DNA of 64,000 nt from Salibaculum griseiflavum (GTDB lineage Bacteria > Pseudomonadota > Alphaproteobacteria > Rhodobacterales > Rhodobacteraceae). How positions within the stretch are numbered: the first letter of the stretch is position 1; every line of letters begins with the position of its first letter. Both the position numbers and the translations under genes were made by a program. The notes beneath the pieces were generated by a model, which had not been told where the DNA came from, did not search any database, and saw only the letters and a list, made by a program, of their open reading frames with translations. The DNA lies in NCBI RefSeq assembly GCF_003129565.1, contig NZ_QETF01000002.1, forward strand, positions 186,001-250,000, in the 5' to 3' direction. This document shows, in pieces, positions 52,197 to 61,481 of the stretch.

Positions 52197-52258
52197 CGGG
52201 GGCGCTGCCCCCGTCGCGCGGGACGCGCGACTCCCCCGCGGTATTTCGGCCCCAAAGA
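52197..52258 (-). repeat. Dispersed GC hairpin repeat, copy 3 (3' of the DUF3179 gene)
   Basis: Inverted relative to the other copies: on the minus strand it reads GGGCCGAAATACCGCGGGGG, then AGTCGCGCGTCC / CGCGCGACGGGGGCAGCGCC, with both hairpins. It starts 8 bp after the DUF3179 stop in that gene's direction. The lead-in is less conserved than in the plus-strand copies. Confidence 0.8.
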
Positions 52259-52266
52259 AGCGGTGG

Positions 52267-53232
52267 TCAGTTCCCCAGCATCCAATGTCCGTCGGGCCAG
52301 AAGGCATGGAAGGCGAAAGCGAACATCACGTCATGGGGCACGTCCGCGCCCTGCTCGTCGCGGACCCGAACGGTGCCCACGTCGCGCGCATCCGCGATCA
52401 GCGCCGTATCCAGCGCCGAGGCCTGCCCCGCAGACCATGACAGGACATATCCCGCTTCCTCGATCCGGCCCTCTTCGGCCAGACGCGTCAGAGGCCAGGC
52501 CTGCCCGTCGATCGCGACGACACGCACCAGCGGCGGGATTCCATGTGGTGGATTTTCTCCACGATAGAGAAAGGGCCGCGTGGAACTGTCGTATTTGACA
52601 TACGGATTTCGGCCGTAGTCGCGCGGATAGGCCGGTTCGTCCATCACGAGCCCGTCGGGATTGCGGGCGATGAACTCGTCCCAGCTTTCCATCCAGGTGG
52701 GCAGCCGGTCCAGTTCCATGCCGGTCAACTCGCCGACGATTGCCTCGCCCAGCGCCTGTTGCCACCAGCTCTCGGTCTGGCGGTCATACATGACCATGTC
52801 GGAATGGCGCAGCTTGCCGGAGACGCCGAACTCCAGCACCCCGGCCTCGGTCCGACGATCGAAGGTGATGCCGGAATTGCACAACGGGCAGAAGGTCACG
52901 GCGATGGGGCGGCCGCCGACAACGTCGTTCACGATCTCATGCCATGTGAGATAGCGGATCGGATAGGCGCGTGGCGTTTCGCCCGCGATCTCGACGGTGA
53001 TGACAGGCTCGCGCCCGGCGATGCGGGTTTCGTCGGCGGCCGGCAGAAAACCGGGGTCGGTCAGGGCCGGGATGCCGTCCTTGGGGGGACCGCCGGACAT
53101 GATCTCGGACCAATCGTCGATAACAGTCGTCTCGAAATCCGTATCCGGCCATGCCCGCGCCCAGTCTTGCGGGTCGGCAAGACTGGCACTGCAGAAGAGC
53201 GAGAGTGTGAGGGCGAGCAATGTATGGCGCAT
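52267..53232 (-). CDS. Exported DUF3179 protein
   Basis: A 321-residue protein with a Sec signal peptide (MRHTLLALTLSLFCSASLAD). The DUF3179 domain follows (about 60-310), with YLTWHEIVNDVVGGRPIAV, the redox-like TFCPLCNSGITF (C-x-x-C) and an SGKLRHSDMVMYDRQTES-WW segment. The domain is widespread and unassigned; a thiol or metal role is suggested only by the CxxC. It lies 77 bp after the cyclophilin genes on the same strand. Confidence 0.88.
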   Translation of the reverse strand: MRHTLLALTLSLFCSASLADPQDWARAWPDTDFETTVIDDWSEIMSGGPPKDGIPALTDPGFLPAADETRIAGREPVITVEIAGETPRAYPIRYLTWHEIVNDVVGGRPIAVTFCPLCNSGITFDRRTEAGVLEFGVSGKLRHSDMVMYDRQTESWWQQALGEAIVGELTGMELDRLPTWMESWDEFIARNPDGLVMDEPAYPRDYGRNPYVKYDSSTRPFLYRGENPPHGIPPLVRVVAIDGQAWPLTRLAEEGRIEEAGYVLSWSAGQASALDTALIADARDVGTVRVRDEQGADVPHDVMFAFAFHAFWPDGHWMLGN

Positions 53233-53309
53233 GGAATTGTCCTCCTGCGCCCAGCATGGCGAGGCCGGGCGTCGCCGCCCAGCCCCCCTGACCGGAACGT
53301 GATGGGACG

Positions 53310-53867
53310 TCAGTCGGTGACCGAGACCGAAACCATCCAGTCCGGTTCGCCGATCACAGCGCCATTACGGCCCTGTCCACGCTTGATGGCATCGACCACC
53401 TCCATGCCTTCGGTCACTTCGCCGACGATGGTGTATTGGCTGTCCAGATGGGGCGCGGGCGCGAACATGATGAAGAACTGGCTGTTGGCGCTGTCGGGAT
53501 CGGCGGCGCGGGCCATGCCGACCACGCCGCGATCAAAGGACAGGCTGTCCGAGAACTCGGCCTCGAGGTTACCCCGATCCGACCCGCCGGTGCCGGCGCG
53601 GCGCATGTCGAAATCATCGGCATTGCGGTCGCCGTATTGCACGTCGCCGGTCTGGGCCATGAACCCGTCGATCACCCGGTGGAAGACCACCCCGTCATAG
53701 GCGCCCGCTTCGGCCAGCGCAGTGATCTGGTCCACATGGCCCGGGGCGCTGTCTTCGAAAAGGTCGATGGCGATGGTGCCGGTGGCCTCGCCGGCGACCT
53801 CGATCTCAAGACCCGCCGCGGCGGCCTGCGTGCCCATCAGGGCGGCGATGACAGCAAGCTTACGCAT
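53310..53867 (-). CDS. Cyclophilin-type peptidyl-prolyl isomerase, exported
   Basis: A 185-residue PPIase with a Sec signal (MRKLAVIAALMGTQAAAAG), so it acts in the periplasm. FHRVIDGFMAQTGDVQYG, GMARAADPDSANSQFFIMF and the closing TIVGEVTEGMEVVDAI are the cyclophilin blocks; the active-site Arg is in FHRV. It overlaps the cytoplasmic paralogue by 8 bp. Confidence 0.92.
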   Translation of the reverse strand: MRKLAVIAALMGTQAAAAGLEIEVAGEATGTIAIDLFEDSAPGHVDQITALAEAGAYDGVVFHRVIDGFMAQTGDVQYGDRNADDFDMRRAGTGGSDRGNLEAEFSDSLSFDRGVVGMARAADPDSANSQFFIMFAPAPHLDSQYTIVGEVTEGMEVVDAIKRGQGRNGAVIGEPDWMVSVSVTD

Positions 53868-54366
53868 CGGCGGCCACCTTCACGGAGATCATCTTGTCGG
53901 GGTTCATGGGCGGCTCCCCTTTGGTAATGTTGTCGACCAGGTCCATCCCCTCGATCACCCGGCCATAAACGGTGTATTGGCCGTTGAGGAAATGGTTGTC
54001 CTTGAAATTGATGAAGAACTGCGAATTGGCCGAGTTGGGGTTCGCCGCGCGGGCGGCGCCCAGCGTGCCGCGATCATGGGGCAGCTTCGAGAACTCGGCC
54101 GGCAGGTCCGGCTTGTCCGACCCGCCAGTGCCGGCGCGGGCCAGGTTGAAGCCGTCATTGGTATTGCCGAATTGCACGTCGCCCGACTGGGCCATGAACC
54201 CGTCGATCACCCGGTGAAAGATCACCCCGTCATAGGCCCCGGCGCGGGCCAGCTCTTTCATCCGGTCGCAATGCTGGGGCGCCACGTCGGGCAGAAGCTC
54301 GATGGTGACGGTGCCACCCTCAAGCTCGACGAGGATGGTGTTTTCGGGGTCCTTGATTTCGGCCAT
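53860..54366 (-). CDS. Cyclophilin-type peptidyl-prolyl isomerase, cytoplasmic
   Basis: A 168-residue PPIase without a signal peptide, homologous to the following exported one. FHRVIDGFMAQSGDVQFGN, LGAARAANPNSANSQFFINF and YGRVIEGMDLVDNI match the family. The two genes form a tandem pair that places a foldase on each side of the inner membrane. The start is ATG 54366. It is divergent from pgk. Confidence 0.93.
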   Translation of the reverse strand: MAEIKDPENTILVELEGGTVTIELLPDVAPQHCDRMKELARAGAYDGVIFHRVIDGFMAQSGDVQFGNTNDGFNLARAGTGGSDKPDLPAEFSKLPHDRGTLGAARAANPNSANSQFFINFKDNHFLNGQYTVYGRVIEGMDLVDNITKGEPPMNPDKMISVKVAADA

Positions 54367-54499
54367 GCCGGTCTCCTTGATTGACTGTTATCGGGCAACC
54401 TATGCCGCCCCCCGGCCCTTGCCAAGGCAGGAGGTTGACGCGACGGGCGGAAAAGCACATCACCCCGATCAGCCTTGATCCACAGCGGGAGAAGACGAG

Positions 54500-55675
54500 A
54501 TGAGCTGGAAGACCCTCGACGACATGGACCTGAACGGCAAGACCGTGCTGACCCGCGTGGACATCAACGTGCCGGTCGAGGATGGCCGGGTCACCGACAC
54601 CACCCGTATCGAGCGGATCAGGCCCACCATCGACGATATTCTGGCCAAGGGGGGCAAGCCGGTGCTGCTGGCCCATTTCGGGCGACCCAAGGGCCAGCCC
54701 AACCCCGATATGTCCCTGCGCCTTGTCCAGCCCGCGCTGGAACAGGTTCTGGGCCGCGACGTGACCTTCATCGAACGGCCCGACAGGGGCGCCATTGACG
54801 GCGCAGAAGGTGTCATTCTGCTGGAGAACACCCGGTTCAGCCCCATGGAAACCGATAATGACCCGAAGATGGCCCGGTTCCTGGCCAGCCTCGGTGACAT
54901 CTATTGCAACGATGCTTTTTCCGCCGCGCACCGCGCCCATGCCAGCACCGAGGGCGTGGCGCACCTGCTGCCCAATTGCGCGGGCCGGCTGATGGCGCAG
55001 GAACTGGGCGCGCTGGAAAAGGCGCTCGGTACGCCCGAGCGGCCGGTGGTGGCCGTGGTGGGCGGAGCCAAGGTGTCGACCAAGCTGGACCTGCTGGGCA
55101 ACCTGATCGAAAAGGTCGATACGCTGGTGATCGGCGGCGGCATGGCCAATACCTTCCTGGCGGCCAAGGGCATCGACGTGGGCAAGTCGCTTTGTGAACA
55201 TGACCTGGCCGAGACCGCGCGCGAGATCATGGCCAAGGCCGAGGCCGGCGGCTGCTCCATCCTGTTGCCCTCGGATGTCGTGGTCGCGCGCGAGTTCAAG
55301 GCCGGCGCGGCACATGAGGTCGTCGCCGCTGACGCCTGCCCGGCCGATGCCATGATCCTCGATGCCGGGCCCGAAGCGGTCAAGGCGGTGGTCTCGGCGC
55401 TGGAGGGCGCGAAAACGCTGGTCTGGAACGGCCCGCTGGGCGCCTTCGAGATCGAGCCTTTCGATGCGGCCACCAATGCCGCCGCCGCCCGAGCGGCCGA
55501 GCTTTCCAAAGCGGGCCAGCTGGTCTCGGTCGCAGGCGGGGGCGACACCGTGGCCGCGCTCAACAAGGCCGGGGCCGCGCAGGATTTCAGCTATATCTCG
55601 ACCGCCGGGGGGGCCTTCCTGGAATGGATGGAGGGCAAGACCCTGCCCGGCGTCGCCGCGCTGGAGCCATCCTGA
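54500..55675 (+). CDS. pgk: Phosphoglycerate kinase
   Basis: Reversibly makes ATP and 3-phosphoglycerate from 1,3-bisphosphoglycerate. The 391-residue protein has [43 protein letters not shown] and [20 protein letters not shown], with the nucleotide loop near [13 protein letters not shown]. It is complete. It precedes the class I aldolase on the same strand. Confidence 0.96.
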   Translation: MSWKTLDDMDLNGKTVLTRVDINVPVEDGRVTDTTRIERIRPTIDDILAKGGKPVLLAHFGRPKGQPNPDMSLRLVQPALEQVLGRDVTFIERPDRGAIDGAEGVILLENTRFSPMETDNDPKMARFLASLGDIYCNDAFSAAHRAHASTEGVAHLLPNCAGRLMAQELGALEKALGTPERPVVAVVGGAKVSTKLDLLGNLIEKVDTLVIGGGMANTFLAAKGIDVGKSLCEHDLAETAREIMAKAEAGGCSILLPSDVVVAREFKAGAAHEVVAADACPADAMILDAGPEAVKAVVSALEGAKTLVWNGPLGAFEIEPFDAATNAAAARAAELSKAGQLVSVAGGGDTVAALNKAGAAQDFSYISTAGGAFLEWMEGKTLPGVAALEPS

Positions 55676-55679
55676 CGCC

Positions 55680-55691
55680 GTTAGCGCGACC
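55680..55691. promoter_or_regulatory. Near-match to the edd operator, before the aldolase gene
   Basis: GTTAGCGCGACC matches the edd operator GTTAGCGCTAAC at 10 of 12 positions, with a weakened right half. It lies 5 bp after the pgk stop and 66 bp before the aldolase start. A chance match is possible. Confidence 0.35.
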
Positions 55692-55757
55692 ATGATTGCG
55701 GGGCCGGCGCCCCTTGCCTTAGAAGACGCAGGAACAGACAAAGCACGGAGCCAGACC

Positions 55758-56648
55758 ATGACCGACCAAGCCCAAGCCGACCAGATGCGCAACGCCACCG
55801 GCTTTATCGCGGCGCTGGACCAGTCGGGCGGTTCCACCCCCAAGGCGCTGGCCCAGTATGGAGTCGAGGAAAGCGAATATTCCGGCGAGGCCGAGATGTT
55901 CGACATGATCCACGCCATGCGCTCGCGCATCGTCAAATCCCCCGCATTCACCGGCGACAAGGTTATCGGCGCGATCCTGTTCGAAATGACCATGGACCGC
56001 GAGATCGACGGCATGCCCAGTGCGCAATTCCTGTGGGAAAAGCGCGGCGTCGTGCCGTTCCTGAAGGTGGACAAGGGGCTTGAAGAAGAAGCCAACGGTG
56101 TGCGCCTGATGAAGCCGATCCCGACGCTGGACACCCTGTGCGAACGCGCGGTCAGCCACGGGGTCTTTGGCACCAAGATGCGCTCGGTCATCGACGCGGC
56201 CAATGCCGAGGGCATCCGCGCCAACGTGGCCCAGCAATTCCAGTATGGCGAACAGATCATGCGCCACGGGCTGATGCCGATCCTCGAACCCGAGGTAACC
56301 ATCTCGATCGCCGACAAGGCAGAGGCCGAGGACATGCTGCTGGCCGAAATCCTGTCCGCTCTGGACGCCCTGCCCGAGGGGCAGGAGGTGATGCTGAAAC
56401 TGTCCCTGCCGACCAAGGCGAACCACTACAAGCCGCTGATCGACCACCCCAAGGTCATGCGGGTCGTGGCCTTGTCGGGCGGCTACAGCCGGGACGAGGC
56501 CAACGCCCTGCTGGCGCAGAACGAAGGCATGATCGCCAGTTTCAGCCGGGCCCTGGCCGAGGGACTGTCGGCCAAGCAGTCGGACGCCGATTTCGACGCG
56601 ACCCTCGCCGCCTCGATCGACAGCATCTACGGGGCATCCGCAACCTGA
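55758..56648 (+). CDS. fda: Class I fructose-bisphosphate aldolase
   Basis: A 296-residue Schiff-base aldolase joining or splitting fructose-1,6-bisphosphate. [20 protein letters not shown] is the class I N-terminus; Lys residues for the Schiff base lie in [12 protein letters not shown] and [17 protein letters not shown]-type [15 protein letters not shown] ends the active site. It serves lower glycolysis and gluconeogenesis next to pgk. ATG 55758 is preferred to upstream in-frame codons. Confidence 0.93.
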   Translation: MTDQAQADQMRNATGFIAALDQSGGSTPKALAQYGVEESEYSGEAEMFDMIHAMRSRIVKSPAFTGDKVIGAILFEMTMDREIDGMPSAQFLWEKRGVVPFLKVDKGLEEEANGVRLMKPIPTLDTLCERAVSHGVFGTKMRSVIDAANAEGIRANVAQQFQYGEQIMRHGLMPILEPEVTISIADKAEAEDMLLAEILSALDALPEGQEVMLKLSLPTKANHYKPLIDHPKVMRVVALSGGYSRDEANALLAQNEGMIASFSRALAEGLSAKQSDADFDATLAASIDSIYGASAT

Positions 56649-56746
56649 TCCGAGCCCCCTGAAAAAGGGGATTCACAAAGCGAATCAAACATGCGATTCT
56701 GGTCGGTGAGCGGGGCGAAAAGACCCCGCCGCACCGAGGCAGAACC

Positions 56747-57046
56747 ATGAGCACACGCAGACGCGCGCCCCTGGGCGTGATCCTCTACTTCACGACGCTC
56801 CTGCTGTTGGGGCTCTATTTCACCTTTGCCGCGGTGCAGGGTGACTACGGCGTGTTCAAACGCGCCGAGATCGAGGCCGAGGGCCGCGTTCTGGCCGAGG
56901 AACTGGCCGTGCTGGAGGCCGAGGTCGCCCGGATGGAGAACCTGACGCGACGCCTGTCCGACACCTATCTCGACCTCGACCTGCTGGACGAACGGGCCCG
57001 CGATGTACTGGGCCTGATCCGCGCCGACGAGATCGTCATTCGCTGA
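56747..57046 (+). CDS. ftsB: Cell division protein FtsB/DivIC family
   Basis: A 99-residue bitopic membrane protein. One helix at about 11-30 (ILYFTTLLLLGLYFTFAAVQ) is followed by a coiled coil (about 40-80, EGRVLAEELAVLEAEVARME). LDLDLLDERARDVLGLIRADE matches FtsB, which links FtsQ-FtsL in the divisome. It lies upstream of pdhA, its usual place in rhodobacters, and ends in its own terminator. Confidence 0.9.
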   Translation: MSTRRRAPLGVILYFTTLLLLGLYFTFAAVQGDYGVFKRAEIEAEGRVLAEELAVLEAEVARMENLTRRLSDTYLDLDLLDERARDVLGLIRADEIVIR

Positions 57047-57065
57047 CGCCGCCCAAGCCATGCAG

Positions 57066-57084
57066 CCCGCGCAACGCGGGTTTT
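57066..57084 (+). terminator. Rho-independent terminator after ftsB
   Basis: CCCGCG (57066-57071) and CGCGGG (57075-57080) with a CAA loop, followed by TTTT (57081-57084). It is 19 bp after the ftsB stop. Confidence 0.78.
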
Positions 57085-57143
57085 CACGCCGCCAGCCGCC
57101 TGCCCCGATATTGCCGGTAGATTTTTGGATGCCCCTCTTGTAG

Positions 57144-57167
57144 GGATAGTTTAATACTAAACTATCC
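57144..57167. promoter_or_regulatory. 24-bp palindromic operator before pdhA
   Basis: GGATAGTTTA-ATAC-TAAACTATCC. The 10-bp arms are perfectly complementary with a 4-bp centre. TTTAAT at 57150-57155 inside it could be the -10, so a bound regulator would block pdhA. It ends 23 bp before the ATG. It is AT-rich against a GC-rich background. Confidence 0.8.
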
Positions 57168-57190
57168 ATTCCGCGTAAGGGGGAGGACCC

Positions 57191-58201
57191 ATGGCCGCGA
57201 AGAAAACCGCAAAGAAACCAAACATTTCAGCCGATGAGCTGAAAGCCTATTACAAGGACATGCTGCTGATCCGCCGATTCGAGGAAAAGGCCGGCCAGCT
57301 TTACGGCATGGGCCTGATCGGCGGGTTCTGTCACCTCTATATCGGTCAGGAAGCGGTCGTGGTCGGGCTCGAAGCTGCCGCCGAAGAGGGCGACAAGCGC
57401 ATCACCACCTACCGCGATCACGGCCATATGCTGGCCTGTGGCATGGACCCCAAGGGCGTCATGGCCGAACTGACCGGCCGCGAGGATGGCTATTCGCGCG
57501 GCAAGGGCGGCTCGATGCACATGTTCTCGAAGGAAAAGCACTTCTACGGCGGCCACGGTATCGTCGGCGCCAACGTGCCGCTGGGCGCCGGTCTGGCCTT
57601 CGCCGACAAGTACCGCGAAAACGACCGTGTGACCTTCACCTATTTCGGCGACGGCGCCGCCAACCAGGGCCAGGTCTACGAGACCTTCAACATGGCCGCC
57701 CTGTGGGATCTGCCGGTGATCTTCGTGATCGAGAACAACCAGTATGCCATGGGCACCGCGCAGAAACGGTCCACCTCGACCCCGGATCTCTACAAGCGCG
57801 GCGAGGCCTTCGGTATCCCCGGCGAGATGGTCGACGGCATGGACGTGCTGGCCGTCAAGGCCGCCGGTGAGAAGGCCGTTGCGCACTGCCGTTCTGGCAA
57901 GGGCCCTTACATCCTTGAAATCAAGACCTACCGCTATCGCGGCCACTCCATGTCGGACCCGGCGAAATACCGGACCCGCGAGGAGGTGCAGAAAATGCGC
58001 GAGGAACGCGACCCGATCGAGCATGTTCGCACCATGCTGCTGGACGGCAACCATGCCAGCGAGGAAGACCTCAAGGCGATCGACAAGGAAATCAAGGAAA
58101 TCGTCAACGAAAGCGCCGAGTTCGCCAAGGAAAGCCCCGAGCCCGCGCTCGAAGAGCTTTGGACGGATATCTACGCGGACGAAATTCCGCAGGAAGCCTG
58201 A
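57191..58201 (+). CDS. pdhA: Pyruvate dehydrogenase E1 component subunit alpha
   Basis: ThDP-binding subunit of the E1 of the pyruvate dehydrogenase complex. The 336-residue product has RFEEKAGQLYGMGLIGGFCH, the ThDP motif GDGAANQGQVYETFNMAALW ... IENNQYAMGT, and the phosphorylation-loop-like YRGHSMSDPAKYR. It is the two-subunit (alpha2beta2) E1 type. It starts the pdhA-pdhB-pdhC unit under the palindrome. Confidence 0.97.
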   Translation: MAAKKTAKKPNISADELKAYYKDMLLIRRFEEKAGQLYGMGLIGGFCHLYIGQEAVVVGLEAAAEEGDKRITTYRDHGHMLACGMDPKGVMAELTGREDGYSRGKGGSMHMFSKEKHFYGGHGIVGANVPLGAGLAFADKYRENDRVTFTYFGDGAANQGQVYETFNMAALWDLPVIFVIENNQYAMGTAQKRSTSTPDLYKRGEAFGIPGEMVDGMDVLAVKAAGEKAVAHCRSGKGPYILEIKTYRYRGHSMSDPAKYRTREEVQKMREERDPIEHVRTMLLDGNHASEEDLKAIDKEIKEIVNESAEFAKESPEPALEELWTDIYADEIPQEA

Positions 58202-58216
58202 GGGAGGATCACAGAC

Positions 58217-59584
58217 ATGGCTACCGAAATTCTCATGCCCGCCCTCTCGCCCACGATGGAAGAAGGCACGCTTGCCAAATGGCTGGTCAAGGAAGGCGAC
58301 ACCGTGAACAGCGGTGACATCCTGGCCGAGATCGAAACCGACAAGGCCACGATGGAATTCGAGGCCGTCGACGAGGGCGTCATCGGCAAGATCCTGGTCG
58401 AAGAAGGCACCGAGGGCGTCAAGGTCAACACTCCCATCGCCGTGATCGGCGAAGAGGGCGAGGACATGTCCAACGCCGAGACCGCCTCTGACGCGGCCAC
58501 CGAGACCAAGGAAGAGGTCACCAAGGATCAGCCCATGGCCCAGCAGCCTGCCGCTGTGCCGGCCAAGGCCGACCGCAGCCCGGACTGGCCCGAGGGCACG
58601 GAAATGACGACCATGACCGTGCGCGAGGCGCTCAACACCGCCATGGTCGAGGAAATGGAGCGCGACGACGGCGTCTTCCTGATGGGGGAAGAGGTCGCCG
58701 AATACCAGGGCGCCTACAAGATCAGCCAGGGCCTTCTGGACAAGTTCGGCGAAAAGCGCGTGATCGACACGCCGATCACCGAGCACGGCTTTGCCGGCAT
58801 CGCCGTCGGCGCCGCCTTTGGCGGGCTGAAGCCCATCGTCGAGTTCATGACCTTCAACTTCGCCATGCAGGCGATCGACCAGATCATCAACTCGGCGGCC
58901 AAGACGCTCTACATGTCCGGCGGCCAGATGGGCGCGCCCATGGTGTTCCGCGGCCCCAATGGCGCCGCCGCCCGCGTCGCCGCGCAGCACAGCCAGGATT
59001 ACGCCGCCTGGTATGCGCATATTCCCGGCCTCAAGGTCGTGATGCCCTATACCGCCGCCGACGCGAAGGGCCTGCTGAAATCCGCGATCCGCGACCCCAA
59101 TCCGGTGATCTTCCTGGAAAACGAGATCCTTTATGGCCGCTCCTTCGAAGTGCCGGTGCTGGATGATTTCACCATCCCCTTCGGCAAGGCCCGCATCGCC
59201 CGCGAAGGCAAGGACGTGACCATCGTCAGCTTTGGCATCGGGATGAGCTACGCCATGGAAGCCGCGGAAAAGCTTGCTGAAGAAGGCGTTGACGCCGAGG
59301 TGATCGACCTGCGGACCCTGCGTCCGCTCGATTACGACACCGTGCTCGACAGCGTGCGCAAGACCAACCGCATGGTCACCGTCGAGGAAGGCTGGCCCGT
59401 GGGCGCCATCGGCAACCACCTCTCCGCCCATGTCATGACCCATGCCTTCGATTATCTCGATGCGCCGGTCCTGAACGTCTGCGGCAAGGATGTGCCGATG
59501 CCCTATGCGGCCAATCTCGAACGCCACGCGCTGGTGACCACGGACGAGGTCATCGAGGCCGTGAACCAAGTCACCTACCGGTAA
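58217..59584 (+). CDS. pdhB: Pyruvate dehydrogenase E1 subunit beta with N-terminal lipoyl domain
   Basis: A 455-residue E1 beta. The first 80 residues are a lipoyl domain (lipoyl-Lys43 in TDKATMEF), an arrangement typical of alphaproteobacteria. A charged linker leads to the transketolase-type beta subunit from about 135 ([34 protein letters not shown]). The lipoyl domain is nearly the same as that of PdhC: 83 of the first 85 residues match. AGGGAGGATC precedes the ATG. Confidence 0.97.
   Translation: MATEILMPALSPTMEEGTLAKWLVKEGDTVNSGDILAEIETDKATMEFEAVDEGVIGKILVEEGTEGVKVNTPIAVIGEEGEDMSNAETASDAATETKEEVTKDQPMAQQPAAVPAKADRSPDWPEGTEMTTMTVREALNTAMVEEMERDDGVFLMGEEVAEYQGAYKISQGLLDKFGEKRVIDTPITEHGFAGIAVGAAFGGLKPIVEFMTFNFAMQAIDQIINSAAKTLYMSGGQMGAPMVFRGPNGAAARVAAQHSQDYAAWYAHIPGLKVVMPYTAADAKGLLKSAIRDPNPVIFLENEILYGRSFEVPVLDDFTIPFGKARIAREGKDVTIVSFGIGMSYAMEAAEKLAEEGVDAEVIDLRTLRPLDYDTVLDSVRKTNRMVTVEEGWPVGAIGNHLSAHVMTHAFDYLDAPVLNVCGKDVPMPYAANLERHALVTTDEVIEAVNQVTYR
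58322..58401 (+). repeat. 80-bp exact repeat in the pdhB lipoyl domain (partner 59702-59781)
   Basis: Bases 58322-58401 are identical to 59702-59781 in pdhC. The two regions are in the same frame and encode the same lipoyl-Lys segment. Silent differences are present on both sides. Confidence 0.9.
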
Positions 59585-59596
59585 GGAGCGTCAGAC

Positions 59597-60904
59597 ATGG
59601 CTACCGAAATCCTCATGCCCGCCCTGTCCCCCACCATGGAGGAAGGCACGCTCGCCAAATGGCTGGTCAAAGAGGGCGACACCGTGAATGCCGGCGACCT
59701 GCTGGCCGAGATCGAAACCGACAAGGCCACGATGGAATTCGAGGCCGTCGACGAGGGCGTCATCGGCAAGATCCTGGTCGAGGAAGGCACCGAGGGCGTC
59801 AAGGTCAACACCCCGATCGCCGTGATCGGCGAAGAGGGCGAGGACATGTCCAGCGCCGAGGCCAGCGCCCCTGCCCCCGAAGCGGCCCCGGCCGCCGAGG
59901 AAAGCACGCAAGAGCGCGCGAAACCCGCCGGCGATACCCCGGCGCAGGCCGCGCCGCCCGCCCCGGAAAAGGACGGCGAACGCATCTTCGCCTCGCCCCT
60001 GGCGCGCCGCATCGCCGCCGACAAGGGGCTGGACCTTGCGCAGATCAGCGGCTCGGGCCCGCGCGGCCGCATCATCAAGGCCGATGTCGAAAGCGCCCAG
60101 CCTCAGGCCGCAAAGGCGCCCGCCGCCGCAGAAGAAGCCGCCGCACCGGCCGCTGCCGCCGCCCTGCCCGCCGGGCCGGGGGCCGACGCCGTGCGCAAGA
60201 TGTTCGAGGGGCGCGACTACGAGGAAGTCACGCTCAACGGCATGCGCAAGACCGTCGCCGCCCGCCTGACCGAGGCCAAGCAGACCATCCCGCATTTCTA
60301 CCTGCGCCGGGATATCCAGCTCGATGCGCTGCTGAAATTCCGCAGCCAGCTCAACAAGCAGCTGGAGCCGCGTGGCATCAAGCTCAGCGTCAACGACTTC
60401 ATCATCAAGGCCTGCGCGCTGGCACTGCAAACCGTGCCCGACGCCAATGCCGTCTGGGCCGGAGACCGGATTCTCAAGCTCAAGCCCTCGGATGTGGGCG
60501 TCGCCGTGGCCGTCGATGGCGGGCTTTTCGTGCCGGTTCTGAAGGATTCCGAGCAGAAATCCCTCTCCTCGCTATCTGCCGAGATGAAGGATCTCGCCAC
60601 CCGCGCCCGCGACGGCAAGCTTGCGCCGCATGAATATGTCGGCGGCAGCTTCGCCATCTCCAATCTCGGCATGTTCGGGATCGAGAATTTCGACGCGGTC
60701 ATCAACCCGCCGCATGGCGCGATCCTTGCCGTGGGCGCCGGCGTCAAGAAACCCGTTGTCGGAGAAGATGGCGAACTGACCGTGGCCACGGTGATGTCCA
60801 CCACGCTTTCGGTCGATCACCGGGTCATCGACGGGGCGCTGGGGGCCGAATTTCTGGCCGCCATCAAGGACAATCTCGAAAACCCGATGACCATGCTCGC
60901 CTGA
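59597..60904 (+). CDS. pdhC: Pyruvate dehydrogenase E2 component (dihydrolipoamide acetyltransferase)
   Basis: Core of the complex, moving acetyl to CoA. The 435-residue protein has a lipoyl domain (about 1-80, Lys43), an Ala/Pro linker, a peripheral subunit-binding domain ([20 protein letters not shown], then GRIIKADVE), another Ala-rich linker and the catalytic domain from about 205. The active-site block is [18 protein letters not shown]. One lipoyl domain is present. The E3 gene (lpd) is not in this window. A terminator follows at 60927. Confidence 0.97.
   Translation: MATEILMPALSPTMEEGTLAKWLVKEGDTVNAGDLLAEIETDKATMEFEAVDEGVIGKILVEEGTEGVKVNTPIAVIGEEGEDMSSAEASAPAPEAAPAAEESTQERAKPAGDTPAQAAPPAPEKDGERIFASPLARRIAADKGLDLAQISGSGPRGRIIKADVESAQPQAAKAPAAAEEAAAPAAAAALPAGPGADAVRKMFEGRDYEEVTLNGMRKTVAARLTEAKQTIPHFYLRRDIQLDALLKFRSQLNKQLEPRGIKLSVNDFIIKACALALQTVPDANAVWAGDRILKLKPSDVGVAVAVDGGLFVPVLKDSEQKSLSSLSAEMKDLATRARDGKLAPHEYVGGSFAISNLGMFGIENFDAVINPPHGAILAVGAGVKKPVVGEDGELTVATVMSTTLSVDHRVIDGALGAEFLAAIKDNLENPMTMLA
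59702..59781 (+). repeat. 80-bp exact repeat in the pdhC lipoyl domain (partner 58322-58401)
   Basis: See the partner. It shows near-identity at DNA level, in contrast to the divergent parts of both genes that follow. Confidence 0.9.
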
Positions 60905-60926
60905 CCGCCTGCATCTCGACCATGAC

Positions 60927-60959
60927 AGGGCCGCTCCCGCACCGGGCGCGGCCCTTTTT
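60927..60959 (+). terminator. Rho-independent terminator after pdhC
   Basis: AGGGCCGC (60927-60934) pairs with GCGGCCCT (60948-60955), followed by TTTT. It is 22 bp after the pdhC stop. Confidence 0.88.
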
Positions 60960-60970
60960 CGTGCCAACTC

Positions 60971-61032
60971 TCTCATCTCGCCACAAGTACTCCGGGGGGG
61001 CCGCCCGCAGGGCGGGCGGGGGCAGCGCCCCC
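60971..61032 (+). repeat. Dispersed GC hairpin repeat, copy 4 (3' of pdhC)
   Basis: TCTCATCTCGCCACAAGTAC, then TCCGGGGGGGCCGCCCGC / GCGGGCGGGGGCAGCGCC. The first hairpin is CCGCCC/GGGCGG and the second GGGGGC/GCCCCC. It follows directly on the pdhC terminator. Confidence 0.82.
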
Positions 61033-61148
61033 ACACTCAAGAATCCTGCGCGCCGCAGGCGCACCTTTTCACAAGCCTTTGATCTGGCGCAAGGAACGGC
61101 CTGATCGGCCCATCTAGTCAGGGCCGACTGCAACAAAGGATCCCCCCG

Positions 61149-61481
61149 ATGAACTGGAAAGACGAGCTGCGCCACACCACCGGCATCCTGCGCCCCATGC
61201 GCGCCGAACAGGCCGATACGGCAAAAGGCTTCCATGCCCTCCACGAGGCCGCCCTGGCCCCCGGCGCCATGGCCACCAAGGAAAAGGAGCTGATCGCGCT
61301 GGCCATCGCGATTTCCAAGCAGTGCACCGATTGCATCGGCTTTCATATCAAGGCTGCAATTCACGCAGGCGCCAGCCACGACGAGGTCGCCGAAACGGTC
61401 AATGTCTGCGTGCTGATGAATGGCGGGCCGGGCTACATGTATGGCGCCAAGGCGATGGAGGCTTTCGACCAGCTGGCCTAG
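61149..61481 (+). CDS. Carboxymuconolactone decarboxylase/AhpD-like protein
   Basis: A 110-residue protein of the AhpD fold. The CxxC with following His is SKQCTDCIGFHIKAAIHAG (near 58-65), the redox and proton-relay site. ELIALAIAISKQ precedes it, as in peroxidase-type members. Such proteins reduce peroxides or act on lactones. It starts 244 bp after pdhC behind a terminator and a repeat, so it is probably a separate unit. It converges with the permease gene, overlapping by 4 bp. Confidence 0.88.
   Translation: MNWKDELRHTTGILRPMRAEQADTAKGFHALHEAALAPGAMATKEKELIALAIAISKQCTDCIGFHIKAAIHAGASHDEVAETVNVCVLMNGGPGYMYGAKAMEAFDQLA

Noticed and set aside
58217-59850. Assembly duplication in the pdh genes
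   Set aside because: The copies carry scattered silent differences and lead into different proteins, so both are real.
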